A stretch of DNA of 64,000 nt from assembly GCA_021234155.1 (NCBI GenBank), contig JAJEKV010000061.1, positions 1,945,950 through 2,009,949 of the forward strand, written 5' to 3'. Shown here one piece after another: positions 32,266-48,739 of the stretch (its first letter is position 1; every line of letters starts with the position of its first letter). Source of the stretch: Isoetes taiwanensis (Eukaryota; Streptophyta; Lycopodiopsida; Isoetales; Isoetaceae). A model generated the notes under the pieces. The model worked only from the letters and a program-made list of their open reading frames with translations. It searched no databases and was not told where the DNA came from. The translations under genes and the position numbers were made by a program.

Positions 32266-33454
32266 TAGTTAGATTTCCATGGGAAATATGCATGAGCATG
32301 CATGGGCCATGACCCCATCTCGTTACCATTGGATCAAGGAGGAAGACAAAATCCTATCCATTGTTTGCTTCTGGAAAATACAAGGAATTGCACAACATTT
32401 ATTATGAGATGATGTGGTGGCAAGAATCCGAAATAGAAAAGACAAGTTAGATTTATTTGCAATATGTGATTAAAAAATGCGTGAAATGTCTCAGATTAAC
32501 CGGGCGCATTTACTACCTGCAACACGACGTGGCACTGAACATTTGCCGACTAAATTCTTATTCTACACACACAAGCTTTAGTAATGTGCCATTATTTCAT
32601 AGCATGGTTGTGGCGGCGATTATCTTTTCATCTTCGTTCCTTCCGGCGCCCACTCTGCCAGATTATGATGGAGCTAGTTATGGCAGCAAATTCATGGCCG
32701 GATTTGGCTGATCAGCTCCAAGGATCCAATCCGGCGAGGAGCAGTGGTTGTCTGTGGAAGGATTTAGAGAAAGGAGACTATGAAGACAGTAGAGGCAAAA
32801 ATCTGCTCTTCCTGTTTGGATCGAAGCCAAGGAACGGAGCTGGATATGGAGCTCAAGTGTGCTGCAGCGGCATCCGATTTTGAGCTCGGTATGGAGCTTA
32901 AATGTGCTTCCGGTTTTGGATTTGGGTTTGTGTTTGTGTTTGATGTGGAAGAAAGCCTTAAACTGGGTCCTTTGGAATTGCAAATCCCTTGCAGATACTG
33001 CTCGTAGGACTGTGATTCCTCTTGAATCTGGCCTGTGTGGCTTTGAATCTGAAGATTTGACGCAGATTTTGGCGAGCAAATCCGCTCTTCCGAGGTTTGC
33101 AATTTGTCGGAGTTGTCCAAGGATGGAGTAGAAGATGAAGAATCGCCCTTCTTTTTGCCTTCTGCGATATCTGACAGATGGAAATATAGCTAGATTTTAT
33201 GATTTTGTGGCCGGTTTTACAATCCAATCTGGCAAAATTTGGAGTTCAGCCATGCATTCTAGCTATGTAGCGCTAGTATTCAGCAATGCATTCTGGCTCT
33301 GCATTCCGGCTATGGCGATCCGTTGGGCTTTGACATAAATTTTGTAATATTATCTGCAGGGAAAAATGGATGTTGCTGCAGTCTGATGGAAGAGCCTATA
33401 TTGGTGAATTCGTCATATGCAAAAGCATAATAATTTGCAGTTTGCAGAAAGGAA
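32266..33454. other. Interior with gene-like but unidentified sequence
   Basis: Region 32610-33130 has balanced composition and overlapping open frames on both strands (32678-33079 and 32764-33120 minus, 32859-33131 plus). The word GGAGCTCAAGTGTGCTGC is repeated in diverged form at 32848 and 32896. No domain recognised. 33190-33310 is related to 27225-27300. Confidence 0.35.
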
Positions 33455-33650
33455 GGAAGGAAGGAAGGAAGTTACTTTTATCGCCCACGGAGACCAATCG
33501 GTCTATGGGACCCAATACAAAAACGCAGCAGAAGCGGATTACTGCCGGATTAAAAACCCCCCCCGGCGGGTTTTCGAAAAAAAACCGTGGCAAAGAATCA
33601 CCAACAAAAACGTGCTAATCATATAAAATGCGTAAAACATCCCAATATAT
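33455..33650 (-). mobile_element. SINE/LINE 3' tail, minus strand
   Basis: On the minus strand: CCACGGTTTTTTTTCGAAAA, a G run, TTTTTAATCC, GGGTCCCATAGACCGATTGG, then TCTCCGTGGGCGATAAAAG and a (TTCC)n short-repeat tail (33448-33468 region). It is clearly the same family as 11045-11200 and 47300-47455. Confidence 0.7.
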
Positions 33651-34575
33651 ACAATCATGCACCACCCCCGTAGTGCCTAGTCACGGACAGCCAGCGGGGC
33701 AAAGGTGACTCGCAGTCCAAGACCTTCCGGATGTATGACCCCGTGGCACGCATCGACGGTGTGTTCATCGGCAAATGCAAGGGCACGCCCAAACAGCATA
33801 CTAAGGGGCGTGATCCGTCCGACCGATCAACGCCGGGCAACTCGAAAGTGTGAGACTCATCCTCAACGGCACCCGCTTGACAAAGACCGACAGAGTGGCT
33901 CCCGCGGCTCCCCAATCCACCTGCCCGCCTCGGATGGCGATGGTGGGCACCCGTCGGAATGGAGGCAATGAGCCTCAAGCTTTTCCAGGGCAAAATTGGG
34001 AACGCAGGTAGAGCCGTGGGCCCCGGCTAACACGGGTTGATGTGCTCCTTGTAATGGGCCATTTTGACCTGCTCTAGAGCAATGGGGTCCCAGAGCTTGC
34101 CAAGGAAACAAGCATCTAGGTACTCCCCCAGTCGCCACGATCGGCCATTGCGCCCAGATGCGCATCACGATGTGCTCCTCGCGACGTTCCATCCGGGCGA
34201 ACCACCGATCTCTTACCCCTCCAACAGGGCCCTAAGCGGCTGCGGACTCATGGCCACAAGTGTAAGCAGTGCGGGGAGCCGAGCATCACCCATAGTAACC
34301 ACTTTACGAAAATAGACGATGTGTCTATCAAGGGCTGCCCGCTGCGGCAAGAATCCGGTTTCTGCAGCGGTCGATAGGGGACCGGCGTTTCACCCTGTGC
34401 CCGTGCCAAAATGCCTTCGCACTTTTGCTCCAAGTCATTCCGTGTCGCCAAAGAGACGCAGGGCCCCAAACCTCGACCCCCGCATGGAAGGGCGGTGCTC
34501 GACCGACCCGAATGGATGTGACTGAGGGGCAGGCTGGAACATGAGGATCTGGGAACTGATTAATTTGTTGCAAAT
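33651..34575 (-). other. GC-rich open region, possibly the 3' coding end of a LINE-like element
   Basis: Unlike its AT-rich surroundings this segment is GC-rich and keeps several long minus frames open. One ends at 33677 with LFGRALAFADEHTVDACHG and LGLRVTFAPLAVRD before a TAG. It lies directly upstream, on the minus strand, of the shared SINE-like tail, which would fit a LINE partner. I recognise no endonuclease or RT motif, so it could equally be a captured gene fragment. Confidence 0.3.
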
Positions 34576-37500
34576 GAAAGTAGTGAACTAATACCAGTTT
34601 GCATGCTTAATTCTGAAGGCTTGGTTTGGATGCATACGTAATAGGTTTTATGGTAAACTACAGGTTTGCGCTTCCAATAAAACCTAATAGTTCTAAAGGA
34701 AAAGATAAACATATTGTATCTAGTTATTTCAGTGGATGATTCCGCATAACCAAGCCTTCCCGTTCGAATCTCTTCTTCGTGTTATTGTTGATCCTTTTCT
34801 CTTCAATCCGGCATTTTTCTCTACAATTTTTCTTTCATCTTCTTCCTTTGATTCCTTCATTATTTTGATCATATTCTTATGACGAAGTTTTGGTCAGGAA
34901 TGGTATACTCAGAATGATAGATCTTGGTAAAGGATTGAGGCAGAAACAAGGATCTGTTGTTGTGGTCAATGCAGGTGGGTTTGATTTATTGCCTTGAGTT
35001 GGGTTCATCTCTATTAGTCTACTTAGAGGGACCAGACAAAATGGCCTTCTAGCTTTAATTAATGGCGGTTTTAAGATGTTCTTAGTTGATCTATAATAAA
35101 TGTGATCAAATTCTTGGAGCTCTACCCAGAGAAGGATAAAGGTTTGAACTGCATCTGTTCTTTGCATGAACTGTGTCGGCGGCTTGATGCAGAGCTCCGA
35201 ACCTTGCCATGGCCGTGCATAGTGATCGGCCTGTGTTTTTTCAAGGCCGTGCTTGCTCTTCTGGCTTTTGTTAGTTATTTTCATATGTTCCCTATATCTA
35301 TTGAATTGTGTACTCTGTTTTTAATATGCTTATTTGTTTGCAGTTTCACGATTACCTCTTGATCATGAGGGCGGCAAAGCACTACAATTGTTTGCACTAT
35401 CAGATGCATTTGTATATATCTGGCCTTCTATTCTTGAAGTCTTTATTTCACAACTAAGATCACGAATCCATCTTTTGAGGTATTTTAGAAACGTAGGGCA
35501 TCTTATAAAAAACTTACTTGATAATGTTGTCTTTCATTTGAAATATGTTACCCTATGTTAGTGCTTATGAAGTTCTGTTTTAAACGTTTGCAGGTGCTTT
35601 GGGCCGTTTTGAAGTCAAACGAAAATCAAGGTGTGCTATTTTCATTCCAATGTGACTATTTGTCTATCTGTTGTTGTTGCACATGTATTGTGTGCCTGTT
35701 TGAATATTAGAGCAATTAGCACTGTTGAACTCTTCTAAAGTTATCCAATGATTATAAATGGACTGATTTGAGAGTCATTGCATGTCCTTGCATGCTATAC
35801 ATATTGGCCCCACAGATGCTGAAATTTGTTTGTCATCCCTAGAACAAAGTATCCCTCTGTGAATTTCTTCCGATGCCATAACTGGCAACATGGCTGGAAG
35901 CTGGCAACATGGCTGGCAGCTTCTTGATCATGCTTTGTAGGTATGAATGCAATACTCTGTTTATGAAAGCATTACAAATGCTAACAAGCTAATCTATTGG
36001 GACTGGATTTAAGTGTGAGTGATTTAATAGGAGACAGATCTTTTTATCTATGCTCCTTTGCAATGGTTATTCAAAACACATATGATGCTGTCATGCTTAT
36101 CAATTCATTACATGAGGCCAGAATAACTGTGAGAGCCTTGACAGAAAGGCAACATGTCAAGACTTTATGGATAACGTATGCTTCTATGATTTTGCACGTA
36201 ACTAGTGGCTGAACATGGAGGCAGTTCTTGACTCTCGAAGGAGTGGACTTTGCTTCTTTTTATGTACATAGGAATAAACAAACATCAATAGAGATTAGAA
36301 ACAGTGAACAAATGAATGTAGAAGTTGACATGTTTGCCCCCATGTTTTTTGTCACAAGCTCTAGGTATTTAGAGATTGCCGAATGCTGCATGATGAATTC
36401 TAGGAGGATATAGGAGAGCCATATCCTAATTCTGTATTGGGTCATTTCCTGCACATAATCCAAGAGCAATCAAGTTTTGAAGAATTTGAGAATGTATGCA
36501 ACTTGAAATTTTGTTGGAGATGCTGGTATCATATGTACTTGTGAAGCGAGACGTCTGATAAAAGACGATTGGGAAGGTGTATGTATGCGTACGGACAATT
36601 ATGTTTCTTCAGGTAGACATTATTGTTAGATGTGATAAGAGGTTTCCGAACCAAAGCTTTGAATTTCTGAAGAAATTCGTGTTCTGAGATGATTAAGTTA
36701 GATGTTAGAAACCAACTAATTGTTAGGATGTACAATCTAGAGTAGATACATGTATTGCATATTGAACTTGACCTTTCTGGTTTTATTTATTGCAGGTTGT
36801 TGCGATTACACTATGGCTGTGGGATGTTGAAAGGCAATGGCTATTTCAAATATTTTTGCGTCTGGATTAAGTGTTGGAAATGTAGCATTTTGGACTTCCT
36901 GTCTTGCTGCATTTCTCAATCAATTCAGTAAGCACTAGCATATTAAAGTGGTCTTACCTTGGTATGCTACATTCTCTGACATGCAACTCTGACATACATG
37001 CTGCACCTTTGTTAACAATCCGTTTAGTGGCCATGGTGCATGAATGGTTATATTTCCACAACGTTTTCTAGTGCTTTTCAGGCTTTATTTGAATTATTTG
37101 TATTGCTTTTAAGGTTTTCCTTCACAACACCTATCTTTTGCAGTTGTAAAAGAAATGAGTCCTGATTTCTAGTAGAATAGAGGTTTTGGCCTACTTATAA
37201 TTGATGTGAAGTGTTTAAATTTTGGCCTCGACATAGATGTGCTACTAGTTTTATTGAGCTCTTGAGTAGCTGCATTTTGATTTTCTCATGATGCGAACTT
37301 ATCTTCCAATTGGACCAATATTCCTTCTTCAAAAGAGCAGAGAGATTATTTCCATTCAAGGCAACTAGATGCAAAGGCGTATTTTCTTGCTTATTTGTTT
37401 TCCAAAATGCCCGAGACCCAAAATTGGCTATGTTTGGTTTTGGTCTCTACAATAAGAAATTTTGACAATATCTTCTTGAGTTTGTGCACAAAGTAACATG

Positions 37501-38334
37501 CACATGGAGTGTAACTACTGTGACTTTTGTTTGACATCTTTGGCCTCACCTCATAGGTGGGATTCTTTTCTATTTTATGTAAAGTGAAATCTCGTTTCTA
37601 TACAAAAGGCTATAACCTCCATAGCACCACTTTACACAAATTTCAGTCATTTAAAAAAGGCCATATCCTCCATAGCACCATCCCTTCGTAGCAATCTATT
37701 CAGGAGACAAAGAAGAGTTAAAGGACAAAAAGGACCTCCTATGTGCGAGGAAATGAGGAGCTGGCTCATTGCATTGTCTGGTTTGTGTAAATGTAGCATT
37801 ATTAGCATTTAGGTAAAGCCATTTCTTGTGAATTTCAAGTTTATATGATGTGGTTGACAAGGTTAAATGATTAAACATGGCCAATTAAATAGAGCCTCCT
37901 ATAAAGAAAAAAATATTGTTGGACATGAACTAAAGAAAGATGGCAAATACGAATGGTATGTTTCTGCTTGAGCTGTGAATTTTTGCACAATTGCAATAAT
38001 ATTCTTTGTTTGGATTGAGAACTGGCAGTATTCCACCTAATACCTACCTATAATTAGTTCGTCTATTTGAATCTAATAAAACTTGACAGAATCTCAAGGA
38101 ATCTAGGAGAATTTTAAAGAATCTACGAGAATCTGAAGGGGACCTTTGTGGATCTTAAATGAATCTAGAGGAATCATTATTGTTAATCATAAGGGAATCT
38201 AGGTGAATCCTTCACACTTTGCAAGGATGATTGTGTGTAGCAAGCGTATCAAAACCACGTTCACCTTTATGAATTTGCAAATCTCTATAATATCTTGTGA
38301 AGGAAATAACAAAGTTTTCAAAATCTGATGGAAT
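34576..38334. other. Nested-element interior, AT-rich, no gene recognised
   Basis: Many short ORFs with no family likeness. 35150-35240 is slightly GC-richer (CGGCGGCTTGATGCAGAGCT) and may be a decayed exon. The 37590-37690 region has a local direct repeat (CTCCATAGCACCA twice). Confidence 0.4.
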
Positions 38335-43502
<5,168 letters not shown>

Positions 43503-43516
43503 ATTCAATGGCATAC

Positions 43517-43766
43517 CTCAACATGGACTTCTGGGGATGATTTATGAAGAAAGTCTGTCAGAGACGCCACGGCATAGACGCAGAACGTAACGGCGGGTCG
43601 CAACCCAGGACTGCAAAAAGAACGCCACTTCATATTTAGTATTGCCATAGCCGACATAACAGAGGAGGTCAAATGAGAGAAAATAAAAAAGAGAAGTAGG
43701 TTGTTACCAGATAGATGAGAGCGGAGCTTCAAAAAGGCCAGACAGGGCGAGTTCCATATCGCTGCC
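43517..43766 (-). pseudogene. Two-exon fragment of an unidentified host gene
   Basis: On the minus strand, exon about 43766-43708 encodes DMELALSGLFEAPLSSI and ends at a GTAAC donor. After a 97-bp intron with a TTTGCAG acceptor, exon 43610-43517 encodes PGLRPAVTFCVYAVASLTDF and LHKSSPEVHVE, ending at a GTATG donor. The frame is maintained across the intron, which supports genuine coding origin. The family is not recognised; the helical look suggests a HEAT-like or other large scaffold protein. It may belong to the same source gene as 48740-51307, which has similar exon structure and orientation. Confidence 0.5.
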
Positions 43767-44261
43767 AATACCAGGACATGGAAAAAATGCTGAAAATTGA
43801 AGCCTAAAATTGTTCACACCTCAATTCAGAAGCCGGCCTCTGCAATATTTCAACTGATCAGACTTCATCTGAGATAAATTTAGCTTAAAACCACTGTATA
43901 TTAGTTTAAAACAAAAGGGTTCTTGCAAGCAAGAGCTGTGGAGGTTCGGCTATGGAGAAAAGGGCCAGCAAAAAGAATTAATAATCGCCCACATCGTAAA
44001 ACGAATCGCCCGACCTCAAATCGATTGATACTACTCCTAGACATGCCCGGTAAATGCCGAAAGGAATAAACTGTGGCACCAGATGCATTCCTGAAGAAAT
44101 CCCTCAAAATATTACAAAACCAATCGTATCTACAATCTGAACCCATCAAAGATTTTTTCCCAGAGCATACCCACGATCAAACGATTTTTTAACAGAGCAT
44201 ATTCACCAAGAAAACCCATCAAGGATTGCAAAATGTAAAGATGAAAGAGGCTAATTCATAC

Positions 44262-44530
44262 CGGTGGAACCGTGCACATTAGATTGTTGCCATGCACGCC
44301 AAGAACCGCGGATCCGTGTTAAGCCGCCACAGGTGATGGTATAGGACCGGTCAACATATTGGAACTTACATCCAAGTGCTTAAGATTGGTAAGGTTGCCC
44401 AAAGAAGCCTAATAGTGCCGTTAAGCTCGTTGTGTTGCAACGATAAGAGATTTAATCGGCTCAATTGCCCCAAATTTTCCGGAATGCCGCCATTAAGCTT
44501 GTTACAAATAGAGTCGGAGAGCGCCGCACT
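44262..44530 (-). pseudogene. Leucine-rich repeat receptor-type fragment
   Basis: The minus strand reads CNKLNGGIPENLGQLSRLNL and LSLQHNELNGTI, a plant extracellular LRR with the LxGxIPxxLGxLxxL pattern. After a frameshift it reads LGNLTNLKHLDVSSNMLTGP and IPSPVAA, a second repeat. About two and a half repeats remain, then a stop. No signal peptide, membrane segment or kinase domain is present, so it is a short captured fragment. Confidence 0.8.
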
Positions 44531-45115
44531 ACATATCGTGAGTTAGCATTCAAGAAAAAAAGAAGAAAACCCCGCCTCAAATCGCCGCGGGCTAGACATC
44601 GTTTCAAAAGTTCGGATACATCCCATTCACAAGGTATATGACAACAATTGTTATCACGATTTGTTCTACCGTGAATTTCGAGCACGACATGAAACTTGCA
44701 AAAGATTCATCGGGGTTCAGATTGAAACCTAGGCCATGCCCACAATCCCATCGCCATTCCAAAACTCCGAGGAGAGTACCACCAGAATGCACGAGCCGAG
44801 GGGACGGATCTGAACCGCACCAAGGCAGGGGGATAATTTGGGGTTTCATCGTCGACCAATTCGATGGAGAAATCGAATTGGGGCTTTTTGTTGTGGGCCG
44901 CTCATCTCAGATGGACGGCCGAGATCAATCTGAACCAATATTTTGGTACACCAACAAGAGGGATGCTTGGGGAGTTACGAGGTGGCACCGTCTGGACCGT
45001 CCATCTCAAAAGATGGACGGCCGAGATCAATCTCTACCAAGATTTTGTGGCATAATCTCTACACCATTTGAGACTCTACATCATTTGTGGCACCCAATAT
45101 AATTGTATATATATA

Positions 45116-45116
<1 letters not shown>
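44531..45116. repeat. Right terminus-like region with GGCCGTCCAT and GAGGTGGCA words
   Basis: AGATGGACGGCCGAGATCAA occurs twice (44910 and 45012). CCGTCCATCT/AGATGGACGG forms a perfect 10-bp hairpin at 44998-45021. ACGAGGTGGCACC lies at 44979. The outer end reads GGGTGCC...ATAATTGTATATATATAG when mirrored, matching the other TA-rich termini. It may be the right end of an element whose left end is near 32160. Confidence 0.5.

Positions 45117-45182
<66 letters not shown>
45117..45182. repeat. (TA)n microsatellite
   Basis: Uninterrupted AT dinucleotide run of about 33 units. It lies exactly between the TA-rich terminus at 45095-45116 and the truncated ABCG exon. Confidence 0.97.
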
Positions 45183-45183
<1 letters not shown>

Positions 45184-45185
<2 letters not shown>

Positions 45186-45755
45186 AGACTTGCAACAGCC
45201 ATCATCAGGCTTTCAACAGCAGCTACAGATGCAAAAAGATTGAGCACAAAGTACATCTGGTGAATAAAACCAGGGTGCAGTTGAACCATGTTGTAAACTA
45301 TGAGTCCTGATGCCATTGCAATGAGAAAGAGGAATGGAAGCGAGGACAGCGTATTTCCTACGACAAATGCAACCACACCATAGTGGCCATTCAGCCTTTC
45401 TCTGCAGAAGACCTGTTGATACCAAACAAGTGATTCAGCCATTGTACAAATTATTCATTGCAGGATATATGATCGACACAATACCTTCATGTCTTCTACA
45501 AAGGATGGAAAACCTCCAATTGACATGAAAACGAGAAATCCACCAACAAAAGACATGCAAGCAGCTCTTCCCTGTTTGAGAAACTAATTTGTTAAACATT
45601 TAAATGAAAAGGTTTTTAGCTATGCATTTACCAGGATTGCATTGTAATTATTTCCAACTCTGAAATAAAGTGTTCCTAGTCCAACGGCAAGTATAACATA
45701 GATTCCAAGCCTAAGCCAGTAATATCCTATGTCCCTTGACATGTTCACAAATGAT
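45184..45755 (-). pseudogene. ABCG (WBC) transporter transmembrane-domain fragment, three exons
   Basis: Minus strand. Exon 45755-45632 encodes SFVNMSRDIGYYWLRLGIYV and LGTLYFRVGNNYNAIL. Exon 45571-45485 encodes GRAACMSFVGGFLVFMSIGG and FPSFVEDMK. Exon 45412-45184 encodes VFCRERLNGHYGVVAFVVGN, YNMVQLHPGFIHQMYFVLNL and ESLMMAVASLV. This is the ABC2 membrane domain of half-size ABCG exporters such as ABCG11-like proteins. All introns have good GT-AG borders and the exons are open, so decay is slight. The ATP-binding half is missing upstream. The third exon breaks off mid-frame into the (TA)n run, losing the last helices. Confidence 0.92.
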
Positions 45756-47259
45756 CTGCCAAACACTTTTATCAGCAGTTAATGAGAGAGGAAAGAATGC
45801 TCTTCTTTTTTATGAAGAAATAATGACTGGCTTCTAACTGCCTATGAGCCAGGTGTATATATCCATGCCAGAATACTGATTTGACTTGTCATGCAGAGGG
45901 CAAGGCTTGAGCTTATATATAGGCACAACTCAGTAAAAAACCTATACAGGGCGAAGCTCTTGGGGGATAATCCAGTATCATGCAGCATAAATGATTCTTC
46001 AGAAATGGCCAGAAATGCAAGTTCCTCTGCAGAAAGGGCCTGCACCACAATTGCGTTCTCATTTTATCCGCTGCCCATGAGAGCTCTGATCCCCCTCTCT
46101 GACGAGCTCCAATGCAAATGTCGGAATTCTTACTTCCGATGGCCTCCACGCATCCTAAGTTAATGACGATGGCCTCATCCATCCTAACTTCTTATACAAT
46201 ACCAATGACAATTTGTTTAATATTGTTCGCTATGCTTTAGAGCTCTATCTTTTTGCTTATTTTGATCCTTCAATGAAGTCTAATCACTCCAACTATGTGT
46301 TGCCCTATAAGGATCTGAGTCCTTCAAAATGGCAGAATATGGAAAAAATTGTTATACAGTTTTATAGTCTCTCTCCTAACACACAGTCTCTCTCGGGCGC
46401 CACATGGCCATTCGACAGAACTAATAAACCAGTTCTATAAAGCCAACAACTTTGATACTTCTTCCATTGACTGTGCAACAAATACATAGAGTGCATGTTC
46501 ATAAGTGCAAGTACACCGAGGACTTTACTGCTATTAACTTTAAATGCTAAAAATAGCATCACCATAGAGTTATTGGTAAGTTGGTTGATTGTTATCAAAT
46601 TTTTGTATAACAATTTTAGAACAAAAGGTGGCTGATTATGTTATTGCTTGCTATAGAACTCAAGAAATAAATGCATGAAAGGCAAAGTGGCATTGCCAAA
46701 AATGATTATATAGGGATTTGGTTGGGGTGCAAAAGGATGCACAACAAGGTGTTAAGATTATGTAATATTATCTTTAGATTATATGCGAGTAATGCGCAGC
46801 TTTCTTTAAGTCGTTTCGCATATCATGTAAGACTACTTTGAAGTCAAGCGTGAAGGCGACATTCTGCTCTCATATCTTTACAAGGCAACCTTTGCATCCT
46901 GCATTTAAGGTTAAAAGAGGCACAGATTTATGATCCAGCAATAGACCACACTGGGAGCAAGAAATTAGCCAATTCTCAACACTGCCTTCAATGCACATCT
47001 CCTATCGGATTCTACCTTTTCGATTATCTTTTTCACAAGTGACAATATAGATCGCATTAAGAGCCATAAAGTTCTATGGTCTAGAAATTTCACAATACAT
47101 TCTTCAACTTTTGGAATAGCACGAAGGAGTCACATTTTCCCTCCACAACCTTAGCATTCCATTCCACGCTTCCACAACTTCTCAGCGCACCATCTGTGCA
47201 TGACTTGGCATTATACATACTTGAGGTTCTAGATAAACGTCTGCAATTACTGAGCCCTC
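45756..47259. other. Interior, no gene recognised
   Basis: ORFs at 45842-46182 on both strands overlap and show no ABCG continuation. A 75-codon plus ORF at 46213-46440 is unsupported. Confidence 0.4.
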
Positions 47260-47455
47260 AGTAGTCATTATCTAAGCTTGTCTAGTATCATCATTACTGA
47301 AAAGGTTTTTCCCTTGAAAACCTTTCGAGGCAGGGGTTTTTTAATCCTAGTAGTAATGATTGTACTAGCCCATTGTATGGGTCCCATGACCTATTGGTCT
47401 TCGTGGACGTTAAAAAAACTATTCTATTCTATTCTATTCCTCCTCAATGCGTATT
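47260..47455 (+). mobile_element. SINE-like 3' tail copy, plus strand
   Basis: Contains GGTTTTTCCCTTGAAAACC, GGCAGGGGTTTTTTAATCC, ATGGGTCCCATGACCTATTG and TCTTCGTGGACG, then a (CTATT)n tail at about 47416-47440. It matches the 3' part of the element at 10885-11200. The head region is more diverged and no pol III boxes are evident. Confidence 0.7.
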
Positions 47456-47669
47456 TGTTCGCATCAAAATTTCATAAAGCTAAGTTGTTAGCATCGAATT
47501 ATCTAGAGAGCCGTCATTATCTCATTTCAATGTATTATTTGACCAAAGCCTTCATGCTTTCAATGTGTGGTTTCACCAAAGCCTTCATAGAGCTAAAGAA
47601 TATATTCAGTCTAGTTAGGCCTAAAATTAAATTTTGAAGTAATGAACAATAGTAATGTTGCTATTAGAC

Positions 47670-47670
<1 letters not shown>

Positions 47671-47702
<32 letters not shown>
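47671..47702. repeat. (CTAT)n microsatellite
   Basis: Eight perfect CTAT units. The ORF spanning it is an artefact. Confidence 0.95.
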
Positions 47703-48739
47703 TAGACTCCCTAAATTGTCGTACATTCTATGTACATCACGTGAGATCCTTACCAAACTTTTGTGGGTTCTTCCTAAGAGTTCATGAAAGTTTTAAATTC
47801 CTTACTTTGTCAATATTCTCTTATTGGACAATGTGTGGTCTTTAAGTTGTACTATCTTATAAAAATGATGTGATGAAATGAGAGGAACCTAGGATTTTCA
47901 AAAATACAAAATGCCACTCTACTCTTTGGGTCTTCAAAGAGAGCAAAAGTGACACAAGAATGAAACGCAACTATAAAAACTCAACTAAACCTATAGTCTC
48001 GAAAGTGGGCACTAAAATGAATATCAAGTTCCACAACATTAATGACATGTCAGTCCAGAAGCATGCTAAGAGGAAACTAAATCATCATTACCTCTATGTG
48101 AAACCTTTAGCTTTGATGGGGTATTTGCATAGCCATTGAGTATCCTAGTTATCAATAAGAAAGAATATGGGGATGCAAATTCTAAAGGAAACACTTTGAT
48201 TGCATTAGAACGAGTTAAAAAAGGAAGCACTCTTAACATTTCTACAGCAACGACAGAGCAATTTCGAATATCAGGAAAACAATAATTGTCCACATGGAAC
48301 ATATTTGCTGGGCCAACTATTTGCTGGCAAACAAAGTACATATAGTATAAGACATGTGTAAGGCCTATCAAATCTACGAAGAACAAATTGAATTGTTGGT
48401 AAGACATCCTTATGACCCTGTAGTATTCCACATGCCTCTATCAATGCAAACCCACATGCAGAAGTCATAGCTATAATAATTCTGATGTGCCTTCTCTGTG
48501 CAAACCAGTGTGCCCATATATTCGTGATAAAAAAGAATCTGAAAGCAGAGTGAAGTTCTAGATAGTTCAAATAGTACACCTGGTATAGCACATCTTCTTC
48601 GCAGACCCAGTTAAGCTTAGAACCTATATACCCCTCTTGTTCAAAAGAAAGCCCCCTACACACAGCATCACAAACTCGCAGCAGCACAACCTGTCTTTCT
48701 ATAAAATTGCACGATTGAAAGCATTGGCAGAACAAACCA
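47703..48739. other. Interior, no gene confidently recognised
   Basis: The minus ORF 48066-48431 and the C-terminal half of 48271-48915 may include intron sequence read through from the gene fragment at 48740. No domain is recognised. Confidence 0.35.

Noticed and set aside
34735-34775. tRNA B-box-like CGTTCGAATC
   Set aside because: No A box or foldable cloverleaf around it.
44638-45102. 154-codon plus-strand ORF
   Set aside because: Overlaps element-terminal repeats (the GGCCGAGATCAA duplicates) and has no protein family likeness.
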